A DNA stretch of 64,000 bases from NCBI GenBank assembly GCA_958450365.1, contig CAUEEP010000742.1:110001-174000 (forward strand), given 5' to 3'. How positions within the stretch are numbered: the first letter of the stretch is position 1; each line of letters begins with the position of its first letter. Shown in pieces: positions 11,348 to 22,802 of this stretch. The position numbers were made by a program, and so were the translations under genes. Source of the DNA: Mesorhabditis belari (lineage: Eukaryota; Nematoda; Chromadorea; Rhabditida; Rhabditidae). The notes below the pieces were generated by a model. It was not told the DNA's origin. It searched no databases and worked only from the letters and a program-made list of their open reading frames with translations.

Positions 11348-11697
11348 CACGCCTATGCGACAATACAAATTACGTTAACGTAAAATTACAAAGAAGTGAG
11401 CTAGAAAGCTGAAAATTTGTACTCGAGCGTTTTCGGGGGCGAGGAATCCGAAATTTTACTCGAAAAAATAATTTACCCGGCTTAACCCCTCATCAAGAAA
11501 ATAAAAACTCGACACTATTTTTGAAATGTGAAGACAAGAACCAAAAAGAATTCCTTTTTTACTGAGCTTTATCTCCTTGTTTAATAATTTAATCCACTTA
11601 CCAATTCTTTGTTGGTGAGTTGTTTTCTTAAGCTTTTGGTGCTCAATCTATCACCCATTCTCTTTATCTTCACTATTAAAAACAAGGACCAAAAAAA

Positions 11698-11765
11698 GAT
11701 TTCATTTCTTTTCATTTCTTTTCATTTCTTTTCCCTTCTTTTCCTTTCTTTTCCTTTCTTTTCCG
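11698..11765. repeat. 10-bp pyrimidine tandem array
   Basis: Six to seven units of TTCATTTCTT grading into TTCCTTTCTT. Confidence 0.85.
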
Positions 11766-12387
11766 CCTAGTTTGTTTACTTCCCCTCTCCGCCAAGAAGT
11801 ATGACCATCACTCGTCTTGTTGCTCTCACCAATTTTCAAAATTTTCTGATAGTGAGAACTTATTTTCAAGTGGCTTTCCTTGTTTTTATTTTAAATTTGT
11901 ATAATATTCAGGTATTTTTGACTGATTACTTTTATTTAAGCGTACGATAATGAGACACAAGACGCAACTTGCTTTACACACTCTTGCTAAAAATTTCAAA
12001 ACCAATCCGAAATAGCAGCACAATTTTGGACCAAACCAAATTTCTCGCCTAATCAGCATCGAAATCAAAAAATTCCTCCTTTTTTCTCTCGAAAATCATC
12101 AGATTCACCCCACTCCGGCCAAAGTTCGTTTCCACGGAAATTCGGCCAATGCAAAAAAAATTACAGGCGGGATTAGTTTGGGGGACCAAAAAAAGAGGAG
12201 TGAAAATAGTCACTGAACACATTTTAAAGCACTAATCTTTTAGTTTTTTTCAAAATTAGCTTTTCCAGTAATCCAATAATCCTATTTAATCAAATATTTG
12301 ATGTAATGACGAAAACCTAGAAAACTTTCAAAGTCAAAATGAACAATGAACTAAATGCTCTTTATTTTAAATCGCTTTTCAAGTATT

Positions 12388-12545
12388 GACAGTTGAAAGG
12401 TACTGTAAAATTCCAGGTTATTGTCTTGCTTACAGTACACCAGATTATATTCATTCAGGAATTCCTTTAACATTCCTGGATGAATATAGTCTGGTGCACT
12501 GTAGCAAGACAATAACCTGGAATTTTGCAGTAGCTTTCAACTGTC
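12388..12545. mobile_element. Palindromic fold-back element (about 158 bp)
   Basis: The left arm GACAGTTGAAAGGTACTG and AATTCCAGGTTATTGTCTTGC pairs with right-arm GCAAGACAATAACCTGGAATT and CTTTCAACTGTC. The centre also pairs (ACCAGATTATATTCATTCAGG against CCTGGATGAATATAGTCTGG). It is a near-perfect hairpin with no coding capacity. Confidence 0.85.
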
Positions 12546-12678
12546 TGTAGGCTGATAATAATGGACCTACCGTACCTGTATACTGTAGCCTGATAATAAT
12601 GGGATTTTACAGTTTTTTGCATTACAATATTACTCTTTCATTACTCTTTCATTTCTCTTTTTGAAACTTTTCAGAAGA

Positions 12679-13511
12679 ATGGGCCTTTCGTCGGAAAATG
12701 AGGCCCTCCTCGAGAAAGCTATCGCTAAAATTGGGCCTCCAAATATTCTCCTACAAAACGAGAATGGAAAAATTGAGAATATTTCGGATTTGTCGTTTGA
12801 AGATGACCGGGAAATCGAGGGGAAAGAAGAGAAGAATGAGAGGCAGACTTGTAAGAGGTGAGTAAAGAGAAAGAAATGTTTTTATTTTTCACAAAATCCT
12901 TTTAATCAATGAAAAATCTTTAAAAAGTAAAAGAGAAAATGAAAAAAAATCAAATTTTAATCAAATTTTGAAGTATTTTTGCTTAAAAAAATGATTTTCG
13001 ATCAATTATTTTGGAAAATAATTTCCAATTTTCAAGCTCCAATCCAATCCAATCCAAACAAGCGAATTTAAGTCATAGACGCAGAAACTCTTTGGTGAAT
13101 TTGCACAAAAATCAATTTCATATTCCATAGATTAATTAATAACCAATAACAAACTGATCAGTATGCATAAAATCTTGATCCATTGTGTCCGAGTGAAATT
13201 GGATCGATCCGGGAATAGCTTGTGTCCACTGCACCGTAAGTGAGATTTTCGTCACCATAATACTAAATTTGTTACCATCCGATAAAGGGGAAAGCGGTAC
13301 TTTACCGTTATACTTCCCATTTTTTTTTTCCCTATACATCAATACCGTTATACCTTCCCAATCTACTTTTTACTATGGCAATCTAGAAGTATTGGGTTCA
13401 TGGAAAAGTCCTTTCTGATCTTTTGGGAGAGTACCTTAAATTTGTCGAATTTTGACGTTTTTTGCCAGCTCGTATCCTAAAGAAGCTGAATTCAAAGACG
13501 GATCGATGAAG
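12679..13511 (+). CDS. Two coding exons of an unassigned gene (partial)
   Basis: Exon 12679-12857 starts with an ATG four bases after a TTTTCAG acceptor (12671-12674), a likely trans-splice site. It encodes about 60 hydrophilic residues (MGLSSENEALLEKAIAKIG..., acidic, ending NERQTCK) and stops at a consensus GTGAGT donor. Exon 13469-13511 begins after a GCCAG acceptor, fits the phase (AG+C), adds SSYPKEAEFKDGSMK, and ends at GTAAAA in phase 0. I could not find the continuation. It could be the cytoplasmic N-terminus of the ABHD12-like protein starting at about 20 kb, whose family has roughly 70 residues before the TM segment. That would need at least one unseen exon to correct the phase. Confidence 0.4.
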
Positions 13512-14756
13512 GTAAAAACCGTTTTGAGGAATCTATCTCTTTTCGGGAAGTTTTTGCAAACTATTTTAGTAAAGGGCAGCAGAGTCGAAAAAAAAAAAAT
13601 GGCTGTTTTCACGTTTCGTGTAAGTTTTCCGTGCGAGAAGTGTCTAGCCTAAACCATGTATTTTAGTGATCAGCGTCAAAAATAACCCCTAGACGCACGC
13701 GTTTGCGGAATCTTACAGCGAAAATTTTTTTCAAATATTGTGTCATAATTTCCAATTTTCATCGCTGCACTCCCCGAAGGCGAAACAACGGTGCTACGTC
13801 TGAAGCAATTCGTCTTCTCATCTAGCACCCATGTGTGGAAGGCTTTTAAGCTTTGTTTTTATAATAAATATTTATGCATCGGAAGTTTGCTGTTTTCTCA
13901 GTACTCGGAAGATTTATGTTTTTTTCACATTTTCAATGAATTTTGGCTTTTTTTCCCCCAATTTAGAAACTTTTCTTCCCTTATTTGATCAGATTTTAGC
14001 TCAGTTAAAGCTTTTGTTTCGTCAGCACTAAACCCTATAGACACACCTTTTCTTTCTTTGCTTCTTTTTCTTTTACTCTTTGAGCTCTGAAGTTTCTCTT
14101 TTCCTATAAACGACGCCATGAATCCATAAGTTTATCCACAGCGATCAACCTTAGGCCGCTTGACGTTTCCCCAGTTTTCTCTGTCGTACCACAATCCCCC
14201 TAGAATCTCCCTCTCATTTTGGCAGCATGAGTTGTGTTGAAAATAGCTCCGCATTTTGTCTAGAATATCGAATTGCTCAGTACTCGAATCTTTATTTCCC
14301 CTCTCCATTTCCTATGCTATTCACATTGCTTTCTAAATCTCATATTCAGTCAAAATGCTTTGACAATGTTTTGTCTTAAGCATCATTACGATCGTCATCC
14401 CCTTTAATTGCTGTGCGTGGGTTTTTTTAAAAGTCAATTGGGGATACTGGGGTTTTGAAGTCGACATTTAGAAAATTTTTTTCAAAAACGAACTTTGCCC
14501 ATCTGGTTGATCCTGAATAAAATAATAGCAGAGCAATAATCGAAGAATAAGCCATGCTTTACCGAGCTCATCGCGGCTGGCATCACGCACTGCTTTGCTA
14601 CTTTTTCTTTACGTTGCTAACGACTTAAGGCAGCGAAACTTGTGTAGATGGCGCCATTTGATATTTTCCTTTTGGTAAAAATGTTGAGTATTCTTTTGAA
14701 TCAGCATGGTCCGAACATCATTTGAGATGATTGGCTGCGTTAGGGTGCTCAAGCGT

Positions 14757-14935
14757 TGAGTTACACGACCTATTTTTGGAAACACAGTAATAAACTCGTT
14801 TAAAATAGCTTGCGTATCACTTTGTTAAAAACAAAATGAATACAATTCTTACAGTTTTTTATTTTCCCCACCTTTTCCAAAAACACGTGTCAAATCCACA
14901 GCTGAATCCAGCTAAAAGCTCTACCACGAAAAATG
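14757..14935. repeat. Dispersed repeat, copy 1 (copy 2 at about 19788-19945)
   Basis: Both copies share GCTTGCGTATCACTTTGTT (or ACTTGCGTATC...), AAATGAAT(A/G)CAATTCTT, TTTCCCC and TCCACAGCT in the same order with small indels. There is no open frame. Copy 2 lies just upstream of the ABHD12-like first exon. Confidence 0.75.
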
Positions 14936-17228
14936 GATGGGTTGGTTCTGACCCTTACCTCAAGAGTTTTCATCATTTAAATTTTAAGAACAAACTGCGC
15001 TAGATGACCTGCTTTAACCGGAAATATGTTCTTATTCTCTCCGAAGAAAAACACTGTAGGCCTTTACCCTTTATCCTAACTCTACATGAGGATTAAATCT
15101 GGCCCTGCAACAAACATTTTCTTTTTCTAATTTGTGTTTAAGGAGGAAACACGCTGTTTCTGGTAAATTCACGACCCCAGATCGATTTGTATGAGGTTGT
15201 CATGCTTGATCCCACTAGGTTTGTTTAAAGAACTCATGCTGTGTTTCCATACCATCGGGGTGCGGTTGTTGTGATAGATGTGAATCGGGAGAGTGAGGGT
15301 GAAATAACTTTTGCCATTGGAGCTATTGTCTAATCATTTTAACTAATCATTAGATAATCGTAGATAATTACGGCCATAATCATTATTGAAATCATTAGAT
15401 AATATCGAAAATCTCTACCCTTTTCCCATAGAATCCCATAAGCAGGCGTCCATCAAGCGGCTCTCTCTCGGAACGTCATCTGGCACTTTCAATTTTATCC
15501 TAACTCTATGAGATTCAAATCTAATACCAACAAACATTTTTCTTTTTCTAATTTGTGCTTAAGAAAGGAAGCGCGCTGTTCCTGTGTAGAATTCTTGACT
15601 TTCGATCCATTTTTTGTCAAAAACGGTCACTGCGTCAGAGGATTTTTTTAATTTTTGAAAAAGCTTCATACACTCAAAACTCTCTTTCCTAATAACGTTG
15701 GAGTAAGTTTTTTTTTGCAGCTATCACTTTCCGTCTTGAAATATAAGTGGTGGTGCTAGGAGAGAAAGTCACGTGACTCAGAACGTGTTGGAGGAGAAAG
15801 AGAGAGAAAAGAGCTGTCTCTTCAGGAGGCCTGAGTCCACCCTGCCCCCCTCATTGCTTTTATTGTTTTGTGTTTCGTTTTCATTTCGTTTCGCCTTTAC
15901 TTCAAAAACAACTATCATAGGGATTTGGCCTCAGATTTTGCCAAATTCTGTTATCTAATCTTGGGCTTTTACTAACTCTTTACTCAAACATTTCCCACAA
16001 TTGCTTTACAAGAAAATCGCCGAATCCGAGAAAAACCGAGAATCCCGCCAATTATTTTTTATTTCCCGGCTGGCATCTTTTGGATCTCGATGTGATTGGA
16101 ATTTTTTTGGATAATTGATTCTCGCATCCAATGGCTAATTGGTATTCAAAGGGTTTCCCTCTCATCTTGTTTTCTTTGAATTCCCAGACTTGTCCAGTTT
16201 TCTCATTGCTGAACACTAGAAAAGTGGATGCCTAGGTGAAGTTTTTATCCTTGTCGTCTTCAGAAAGCTTGTCACAGAGTTGCTTCAGAAGCTTTGTAAA
16301 GCCAAGGATTATATAAATTTGCGATTACATTGATGGACACTTTCGACTTTCGGAGGTTTTAACTTGAAAGAGAGTAGAGTGACGGGTGAAGTCGCTCTCT
16401 TCCGCTCTTCATTCTCCTCTTCCATTCCTCGTTTTCCTGTCTTTTCTCCTCGCGTCAGATCCGTTGGACCGGTAATCTCTATAGTCCCCGGAGATATCTT
16501 CATTCCTTTCTATGATAGGCTATTTGCTAGGAAGGAAAGATTTCCTAACTCAGTATCCAAAATTACTTACCACTTTGTTGCTACGATCATTTGTGATTTC
16601 ATTTCGTTTTTACACCAACTGTTGTGGGGTGATGGGGTGACCTTTTGCCACTTTCGACAAGCGAATTCCCTCTCACTTTTTTTTCATGTTCTTTGCTTTT
16701 GGGTGGTGAAACAGTCTTTCTCTTTCATTCTTTTTTTCACATTTTTGCTCATTATCGTGATGAATCGACACTTCTCATTGTGTTGAACAATGTGTTGAAC
16801 ATTTGTGAAAAATAAGTTACTAATTGACAAGAGACAATGAGAGGTTGACATTTGAGAAATTTAATAGGGGTTGGGAGTTGATAACTTAACGAAACTGGGT
16901 TCGAAATATGAAGAAATTTAAAAAACTAGGTTCAAATATCTTAGAAAAACCGAGATTTCCTCATTTGATTCGATACGATTTAAAGTTTTTCAATTTCTTC
17001 AATTTCTTTTAAAGCCTATTCAAAAAGTGAGCACGTCTTTGTAGGATTAAATCCCCTATCGACATCTCTTCCAGCTCCACCCATTCCCACTCTCAAATCC
17101 CGGGTCATTAGGTCTCGAAATCCTTCAAATCCTTTCAGAATTTTCAATACCCAAAGAAAAACGTTTCTTTTTTTTTTCGTGTTGAGTTCGAACTCCATGT
17201 ATGACGGCTATTTCAAAATTACCATATA

Positions 17229-18132
17229 TTGGGTTGGAAATATGAAATGGCATCGACTTTCAAAAGTTTTTCTAGCACGCATAAAAGCTCCCATATAGTT
17301 CATTGTTTGTATAGTCAAAAAGATCTATCTATGTCTTGAAGATCTTTTTGATCTTTTTGATCTTCAAAAGCCAATGCTAATGTCTTGAAGAATGGAGTTT
17401 TAGGAAGAGCGAGCGAAAATCGCAAAAAACTATCGGTAAAGGCAAAATTTTGAAATTAGAGTACACTAAAGTCTAATTATTGGTTTGAGAAGTATAAAAT
17501 AGCGCCGACTTTCAAACGTTTTTTCTAGAACGCATAAAAGCTTCATATAATCGATTTTTTTTTTGTATAATCAAAAAGGTCTATCATTGCTCTATAAATA
17601 AGCTTTTGAGAAATTTCGAAAAGCTTTGGTTTTGTGGATGTTATGGGCTCAAAATGAAGAGGAATCCGATTCGTCGTTTGATTCTTTTCTTACACATAAA
17701 CTTAATGTCAAAACAAAAAAGGTTAGAGCACATTTAATTACATAAGTAACTAGATTTTTGCAGTGATCTCGTTAGTCATTTTCTCTAAATGACGATTTAT
17801 AGATTTTCTGAAAATTGGGACGCTTTTTGAGTTCTATTTCAAATGATTTTGTAGAGAAATAAGTGACCTTTCTAATAATGTTTGATAAAGACTACTCCAT
17901 GTCATAGAAGTTCGATCCACTTAAATAGTCTATAACTTAAGATGTAAAAGCGGAAAGAACTCACGATCACTTTATTAGAATCTATATTAAATTTGATTAA
18001 AGAAATATAGAATCTGTTTTGTAGACTTACCGATAAAAAAGCATAGAGAAAATTGGCGTCAAAGTCGAGATAAGTGTCTACCCTAGGTTACCCCATACCA
18101 AGTCGGCGTCATTTCATACTCTCCAACCTAAT
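17229..18132. mobile_element. Non-autonomous element with mariner-type termini (about 900 bp)
   Basis: The left end reads TTGGGTTGGAAATATGAAATGGCATCGACTT. The right end, read inward on the minus strand, is TTAGGTTGGAGAGTATGAAATGACGCCGACTT. TTAGGTTGG is a typical mariner terminus. A third, internal copy of the left end lies at about 17480 (TTGGTTTGAGAAGTATAAAATAGCGCCGACTTT), suggesting nesting or internal duplication. No transposase is recognisable. Confidence 0.65.
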
Positions 18133-18239
18133 AACAATTGCAAATTTGCATAAATCTCCCAAGAAAACTCTTTTGTTCTTTTTCTGATTTATTGATTTAT
18201 TTCTGCTTTTTATGTGAGCTTTTTGTTACTTTATTATAC

Positions 18240-18980
18240 TAAACAAATCTGTAAACTCGTCTTGATATGTTGAAATTTTACATTGGGCTTTTTGATGATG
18301 CTGAATTGATTGGTGAGGATTTATAAACTATATTTTCTGGTTATTTTGATGTTATTGTTATTACAAATGAACCCGGCTTTGATATTTTTCTATCTTTTAA
18401 TGCTTTTTTCCTCAGTTTCTAAACTTTTTTGAAGTTTTTTTAACAACCCTGCAAACAACTAACCTTTAAAAAAGCCAACTTTCTTCCTACATGTTCTCAA
18501 GCTGCACTCAAACTTCAATCTTACACCCCGCTCCCTGCTTAGTTAAGCGCATCGGACGTCCACAATTCCGGGCATCCTCGATCTTTCCAAAGCAGTCTCA
18601 TATCGGCCAACCAATCATCGAAATCCTTGTCACTTTTGATAACGAGTTTGAGCCATTGTCTTAAGAGGCTAAAACATTCTCTTAAGAGCTTAAGCCATTC
18701 TCTTCAATTAAACGCCTTCAATTCAAGCTTAGCCGTCACTGCTAAACTTGCTTGCGCCATACACTAAAGAAAAAACTTAAGAAAAGTTACAAAACTAAGG
18801 AAAAGACACAAAAAAAGAAAATATCAAAGCCAGACCTCAATGTAATAACATCATAATAATAACATCATAATAATAAGGGATCATAGTTTGTAAATGTCAC
18901 CAATCGATTCAGCATCATCAAAAACGTCCTAGTGTAAAATTTCAAAATGTTAATACGAGTTTACAGATTTGCCCCGCCAA
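18240..18980. mobile_element. Large fold-back element (about 740 bp, about 190-bp arms)
   Basis: The left arm (about 18245-18440: CTGTAAACTCG, TGAAATTTTACA, TTTTTGATGATGCTGAATTGATTGGTG, GGCTTTGATATTTTTC) is the reverse complement of the right arm (about 18785-18975). The loop of about 340 bp is unique and less AT-rich. There is no coding capacity. Confidence 0.75.
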
Positions 18981-19198
18981 GTATCTTTGCACCTACTTTT
19001 GCTCAATTTTTAGCTTAAAATTTATTATCCAAGACTATTTATTGAAATTTTTTACTCTATTTAATTGCCAAAAATTTGTCTAAGCTCATTTTTGTATTTT
19101 CACTCTTCACTTTCACTCACACAGTCCCCGCTCTTATCACATTGGCCTAGACTTGAGGGAAAAAAAATTGTTTTTAAGTAGTTAACCGGGAAATCTCA

Positions 19199-19705
19199 CT
19201 TAAATAATATAGCATTGGGGAAAATGGAAGAAAATAAAATCATTTCCAATAAATGTCTTTTCTTTTTCATTTTACTCTTTGACCTTCTCATTAATCGCGT
19301 AAATTCTATATATTAATTTCTACAGATTTGGGGTAAAATTGATTTAGACTTACCTTTAGGTATTTTTAATTTTATATAGCATTTAACCTTTTCTTTCTAC
19401 AGAACATTGAGCATTTAACCTTTTCCTTTATAGCATTTAACCTTTTCTTTCTACAGAACATTGAGCAAACACTCATCGCAATGGGCTTCTCGGTGTGCTT
19501 TTTCTATATATTAAAGTTTTTTTTGAGCCATATCTAGTTCTTTCATCTTTTAGTACCCCAAGCATCTAGGTATTAAATTCTTTTAAGGATAGATTAACCT
19601 AAATAATATAGCATTGGGGAAAATGGAAAAATAAAACCATTTCCAATAAATGTCTTTTCTTTTTCATTTTACTCTTTGATCTTCTCATTCATCGCGTAAA
19701 TTTTC
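19199..19705. repeat. Tandem/dispersed duplication with a splice-like motif
   Basis: Segment 19199-19312 (AATATAGCATTGGGGAAAATGG, then CATTTCCAATAAATGTC) recurs at about 19600-19705. Between them, about 19318-19600 is repeated at about 21826-22100 inside an ABHD12-like intron, including CTTTCTACAG followed by AACATTGAGCAAACACTCATCG. Confidence 0.8.
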
Positions 19706-20064
19706 GCCCAAGAACCTTTTGTGCGCACAATTTTTATGCAAATATCCATGCGCATAATTGAATGGTGAGTCCACTCAAGCGTCGGAGTTGAGCCTATTTT
19801 GCAGCACATCTAAACTCGTTTAAAAAAAATGACTTGCGTATCACTTTGTTAAAAGCAAATGAATGCAATTCTTGTTTTACTTTCCCCCTTTTCAAAAACG
19901 ATGTCAAAGTCCACAGCTAGATAGCTAAACTCTACGAAAAAGAGCTGAAAACCGGCTCGACTCGAACTGAACTTGATCGTGTTTTTATCAACACAAGACG
20001 AAAAAAAGATCTAATCTTGCCCATTTTCACTTTCTTGTACATATGGACTGTACCATTCACCACC

Positions 20065-22802
20065 ATGAGATCATCCTTTTGTTGCAGGGTTGTACAAGTC
20101 TCGCTTCTGCTCGGCGCTCTTCCGCTTCTCTTCGTCTTCGTCCTCTTGCCATTGCTCATCTACTTCTGTCCGCACGTCATGCAAAATCTGTTCTTTCTCA
20201 ATTTTCGTAAGTTTTTGTTTGTACACTACTGGACAATGAAATATGATATTTGAAAAAAGATCGTCACTTTCGCGTCTGTAACTCCCCTGTCTTTACCGTA
20301 TTTCTAAATATTGATATTACCATTGTGTAGCCCTTGAAAGAGCTTTCAGAAAATGTATAACACTAATAGTTTAAACTCAAAGACAAAGGGAGTTACAGAC
20401 GCGCGAAAGTGACGATCGTTTTTCAAATATGATATTTCATTGTCCAGTACTGTAGCTGGTTTTAATAGGTAGCTGGGGTGGGACAAATGCGACCTTTTTT
20501 GCGCACCTGGACATTTGCGCACCTTTTTGCTGGAAAGGCCTTAGGCAAGGCCGTAGAGCTGAAAATATTTCCATATGAAGGGAATCGTATGCGTAGATTC
20601 GAAAAATCAAATCAGACCTCGCTGACACGTCAAATTTGGGCTAAAAGGCAAAACTGCGGAAAAGCGTTAAGTTGCGTAGTTTTTGCCTTTTTAGCCCAAA
20701 TTTGACGTGTCCGAGGTCTGATTTGTCGAAATTCGGAATCTACGCATACGATTCCCTATATAGAAATATTTTCAAGCTCTACGGCCTTGCCTAAGCCTTT
20801 TCCAGCAAAAAAAGGTCCGGGTGCGCAAAAAGGTCGCATTTTTCCCACCCCCAGGTAGCTAATGTTTTTAAAAAGTTTGGTAGGAGGTCAAAATGTAACT
20901 TTTCTCATTATTTTTTAATAACTTTTATGCTTTAGGTAAAATCCCGATGACCGACTATGAGAATGTTTCGGCGAACAACGTGAAATCGACGGGTCGAAGT
21001 TTCTATCTACAGGGTGAACAAGGGAAAATTGGAGTTTGGTGAGTGTTTGATGTCTTGAATATCTGATAGTTAGATAGGATAACGGTACCTTTATGATTTT
21101 TAGGCATATGTGGCCACGGGAGTCTCTCGGCTCGATACCACGACAAGAATATAATTCCGACTGGCGAGGAAATGGAGGAGTCTCTCTCGAAAGAAGTCTA
21201 CCCGGTTGTACTCTACGCGCATGGAAATTCATTTGATAGGTAACACTTTATGGTAATTTTAAAAACATTTTTTTTAGAACAATTGATCACCGATGCCAGT
21301 TGTACAATGTGCTTAACGATATGAACTATCAAGTGATTGCTTTTGATTACAGAGGTGCGGGCTTAGAATAACATCAATAAAACACTCTATTAGAGAATTT
21401 ATGTTAGTTAGCAAAGAAATTTTTTTAGGTTATGGAGACAGCGAGGGCACACCAACAGAGGAGGGACTTGTGGCCGATTCACGACTCGTTTTTGAATATT
21501 TACGGAAGAAAGTCGGCAAGAATCTTCTCATCATTTGGGGGCACTCGATGGGTACCGGGTAGATTTTGATTGACGGCAGCTTTTTATTGGATGCTAGATG
21601 TGATCTCATAATTTGCTCTCTTTACAGGGTATCAACGAAGCTCGTGCAAGACTTGTCAAAAGAGAGTAAAGCGCCTGATGGTCTCATCTTAGAGTCACCG
21701 TTCAATAATCTTCACGATGCCGTCATGAATCACCCATTTAGTTTTGTAAGTTTTTCCTCTTGATCATAAAAATATTGTTATCTTGTGTTACTTTTGCACA
21801 AAATTTAACTGTTTTTGCTAATCTCTATAGATTTGGGGTAAAGTTGATTTAGACTTACCTTTAAGTATTTTTAATTTTATATAGCATTTAACCTTTTCTT
21901 TCTACAGAACATTGAGCAAACACTCATCGCAATGGGCTTCTCGGTGTGCTTTTTCTATATAAAGTTTCTATATAAAGTTTCTATAAAGTTTTTTTGAGCT
22001 ATATCTAGTTCTTTCATCTTTTAGCACCACAATTATCTAAGTATTAAATTCTTTTAAGGGTAGATTAACCAGGTATTAAATTCATCTAGGTATTAAATTC
22101 TTTTAAGGGTAGATTAACCTAAAATTAAAGCGTTACAACATGCAACTATATATGATAAATTTAGCCAATTCGCTGGATGCCCGACACGTTGGTGAATTTG
22201 TTGATTTTAAATCCATTGCGCTCGGTCGGATTGAACATGAACAGTGATCAGCGAATTGTTGAGTGAGTATTAGATTTGATTGTTAGCAGTAGTTTTATAG
22301 CAGCATCTAAACCGTTTACTGCAGATTTTAAAGATGAGCAGTACAAACAAAGTGACTATAATATTTTTAGCATCACATGTCCGATTTTCATCATCCACGC
22401 CGAAGACGACCACGTAATCCCCGCGAAACTTGGACGACTTTTGAGAGTTAGTTTTTTGATTAGCTTAATTAGTTTTAATTTTTATCTACGCTAAATTCAT
22501 TGTTTATTTGCTTGAAAAACATTTTTCAATTCAGGACGCGGCAAAGCAAGCGGAACGGGACGTCGAATACCTCGAGTTTCCCTCAAATCGGCAATTCAAA
22601 CACAAGTTCATCTATTTGGCTGACGAATTGCCGGCACATGTGAGGTGGGAATGGCTTTTTTGCTCAATTCGGATTGAATTTTTCAATGTGGTTTTTTATG
22701 AACAATAGAACTAGGAGTTTACTGAAGATGTTTTCTTTTAGAACCTTCTTCGCCAAATGTGATAAGTTACGCCACGGGAACAACTCACAGCGCCTAGATT
22801 GA
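20065..22802 (+). CDS. ABHD12: ABHD12-type alpha/beta hydrolase (membrane lysophospholipase)
   Basis: ABHD12 enzymes are single-TM, lumen/extracellular-facing serine hydrolases that cleave lysophosphatidylserine and related lipids. Exons: 20065-20206, 20936-21038, 21104-21239, 21278-21354, 21429-21558, 21628-21745, 22165-22262, 22371-22446, 22535-22644, 22742-22802. An N-terminal TM segment (SLLLGALPLLFVFVLLPLLI) is followed by FLNFRKIP and GKIGVWHM. The catalytic parts are visible: YAHGNSFDR (oxyanion region), DYRGYGDSEGTP, nucleophile elbow GHSMGTG, LILESPFNNL, acid HAEDDHVIP, and histidine in QFKHKFIY. The ATG at 20065 is provisional because the family usually has more cytoplasmic sequence, and the exons at 12.7-13.5 kb are candidates. 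Exon 21104-21239 needs a +1 shift: WHMWP reads in one frame and EEMEESLSKEVYPVVLYAHGN in another. Introns 1 and 6 contain repeats. About 312 residues as modelled. Confidence 0.88.
20222..20455. mobile_element. MITE with about 75-bp inverted repeats, in ABHD12-like intron 1
   Basis: The left end TACACTACTGGACAATGAAA is mirrored by the right end TTTCATTGTCCAGTACTGTA. The arms continue through GATCGTCACTTTCGCGTCTG and AACTCCC. The loop is about 80 bp and there is no open frame. Confidence 0.85.
20475..20853. mobile_element. MITE/fold-back family A, full-length copy
   Basis: A near-complete hairpin of about 380 bp. Both arms contain GTGGGACAAATGCGACC (or its GCATTTTTCCCACCCCC variant), TGCGCACC, GGAAAAGGCCTTAGGCAAGG, GAATCGTATGCGTAGATTC, AGACCTCGCTGACACGTC and TTTGGGCTAAAAGG, meeting at GCGTTAAGTTGCGTAG. 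This is the only copy here that keeps both arms. The others at 1878 and 43959 are truncated derivatives. It sits in the first intron of the ABHD12-like gene. Confidence 0.9.
21826..22110. repeat. Dispersed repeat in ABHD12-like intron, copy of about 19318-19600
   Basis: Nearly identical to the 19.3-19.6 kb segment over GATTTGGGGTAAA, ACTTACCTTTA(A/G)GTATT, TATAGCATTTAACC, and AACATTGAGCAAACACTCATCGCAATGGGCTTCTCGGTG. It contains a phase-0 exon-like unit of 36 nt (CTACAG acceptor, GTGTGC donor) that would insert NIEQTLIAMGFS into the hydrolase. Confidence 0.8.

Larger units (their letters stand above)
10971..12674. other. Intergenic with microsatellite, decamer array and a fold-back
   Basis: No gene is supported. 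It holds a CTGT microsatellite (about 11262-11347), a TTCATTTCTT-type decamer array (about 11698-11765), and a fold-back (12388-12545) followed by two copies of CTGATAATAATGG (about 12552 and 12592). The remainder is AT-rich. Confidence 0.55.
13512..20064. other. Repeat-rich non-coding stretch
   Basis: No further exon could be supported. Contents: a partial direct repeat at about 15060-15160 and 15485-15600 (TATCCTAACTCTA...AACAAACATTTT...TTTCTAATTTGTG); a segment at about 14757-14935 repeated at about 19788-19945; a mariner-ended element (17229-18132); a large fold-back (about 18240-18980); and nested direct duplications at 19199-19705. It is either intergenic or a very long intron, depending on whether the exons at 12.7-13.5 kb belong to the ABHD12-like gene. 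Confidence 0.5.

Noticed and set aside
11117..11378. Frames on both strands reading repeated DRQT or VCLS
   Set aside because: Translation of the CTGT microsatellite.
16364..16786. 140-codon plus-strand open frame rich in F, S and L
   Set aside because: T-rich composition, no signal of a family, no splice context. Looks like chance.
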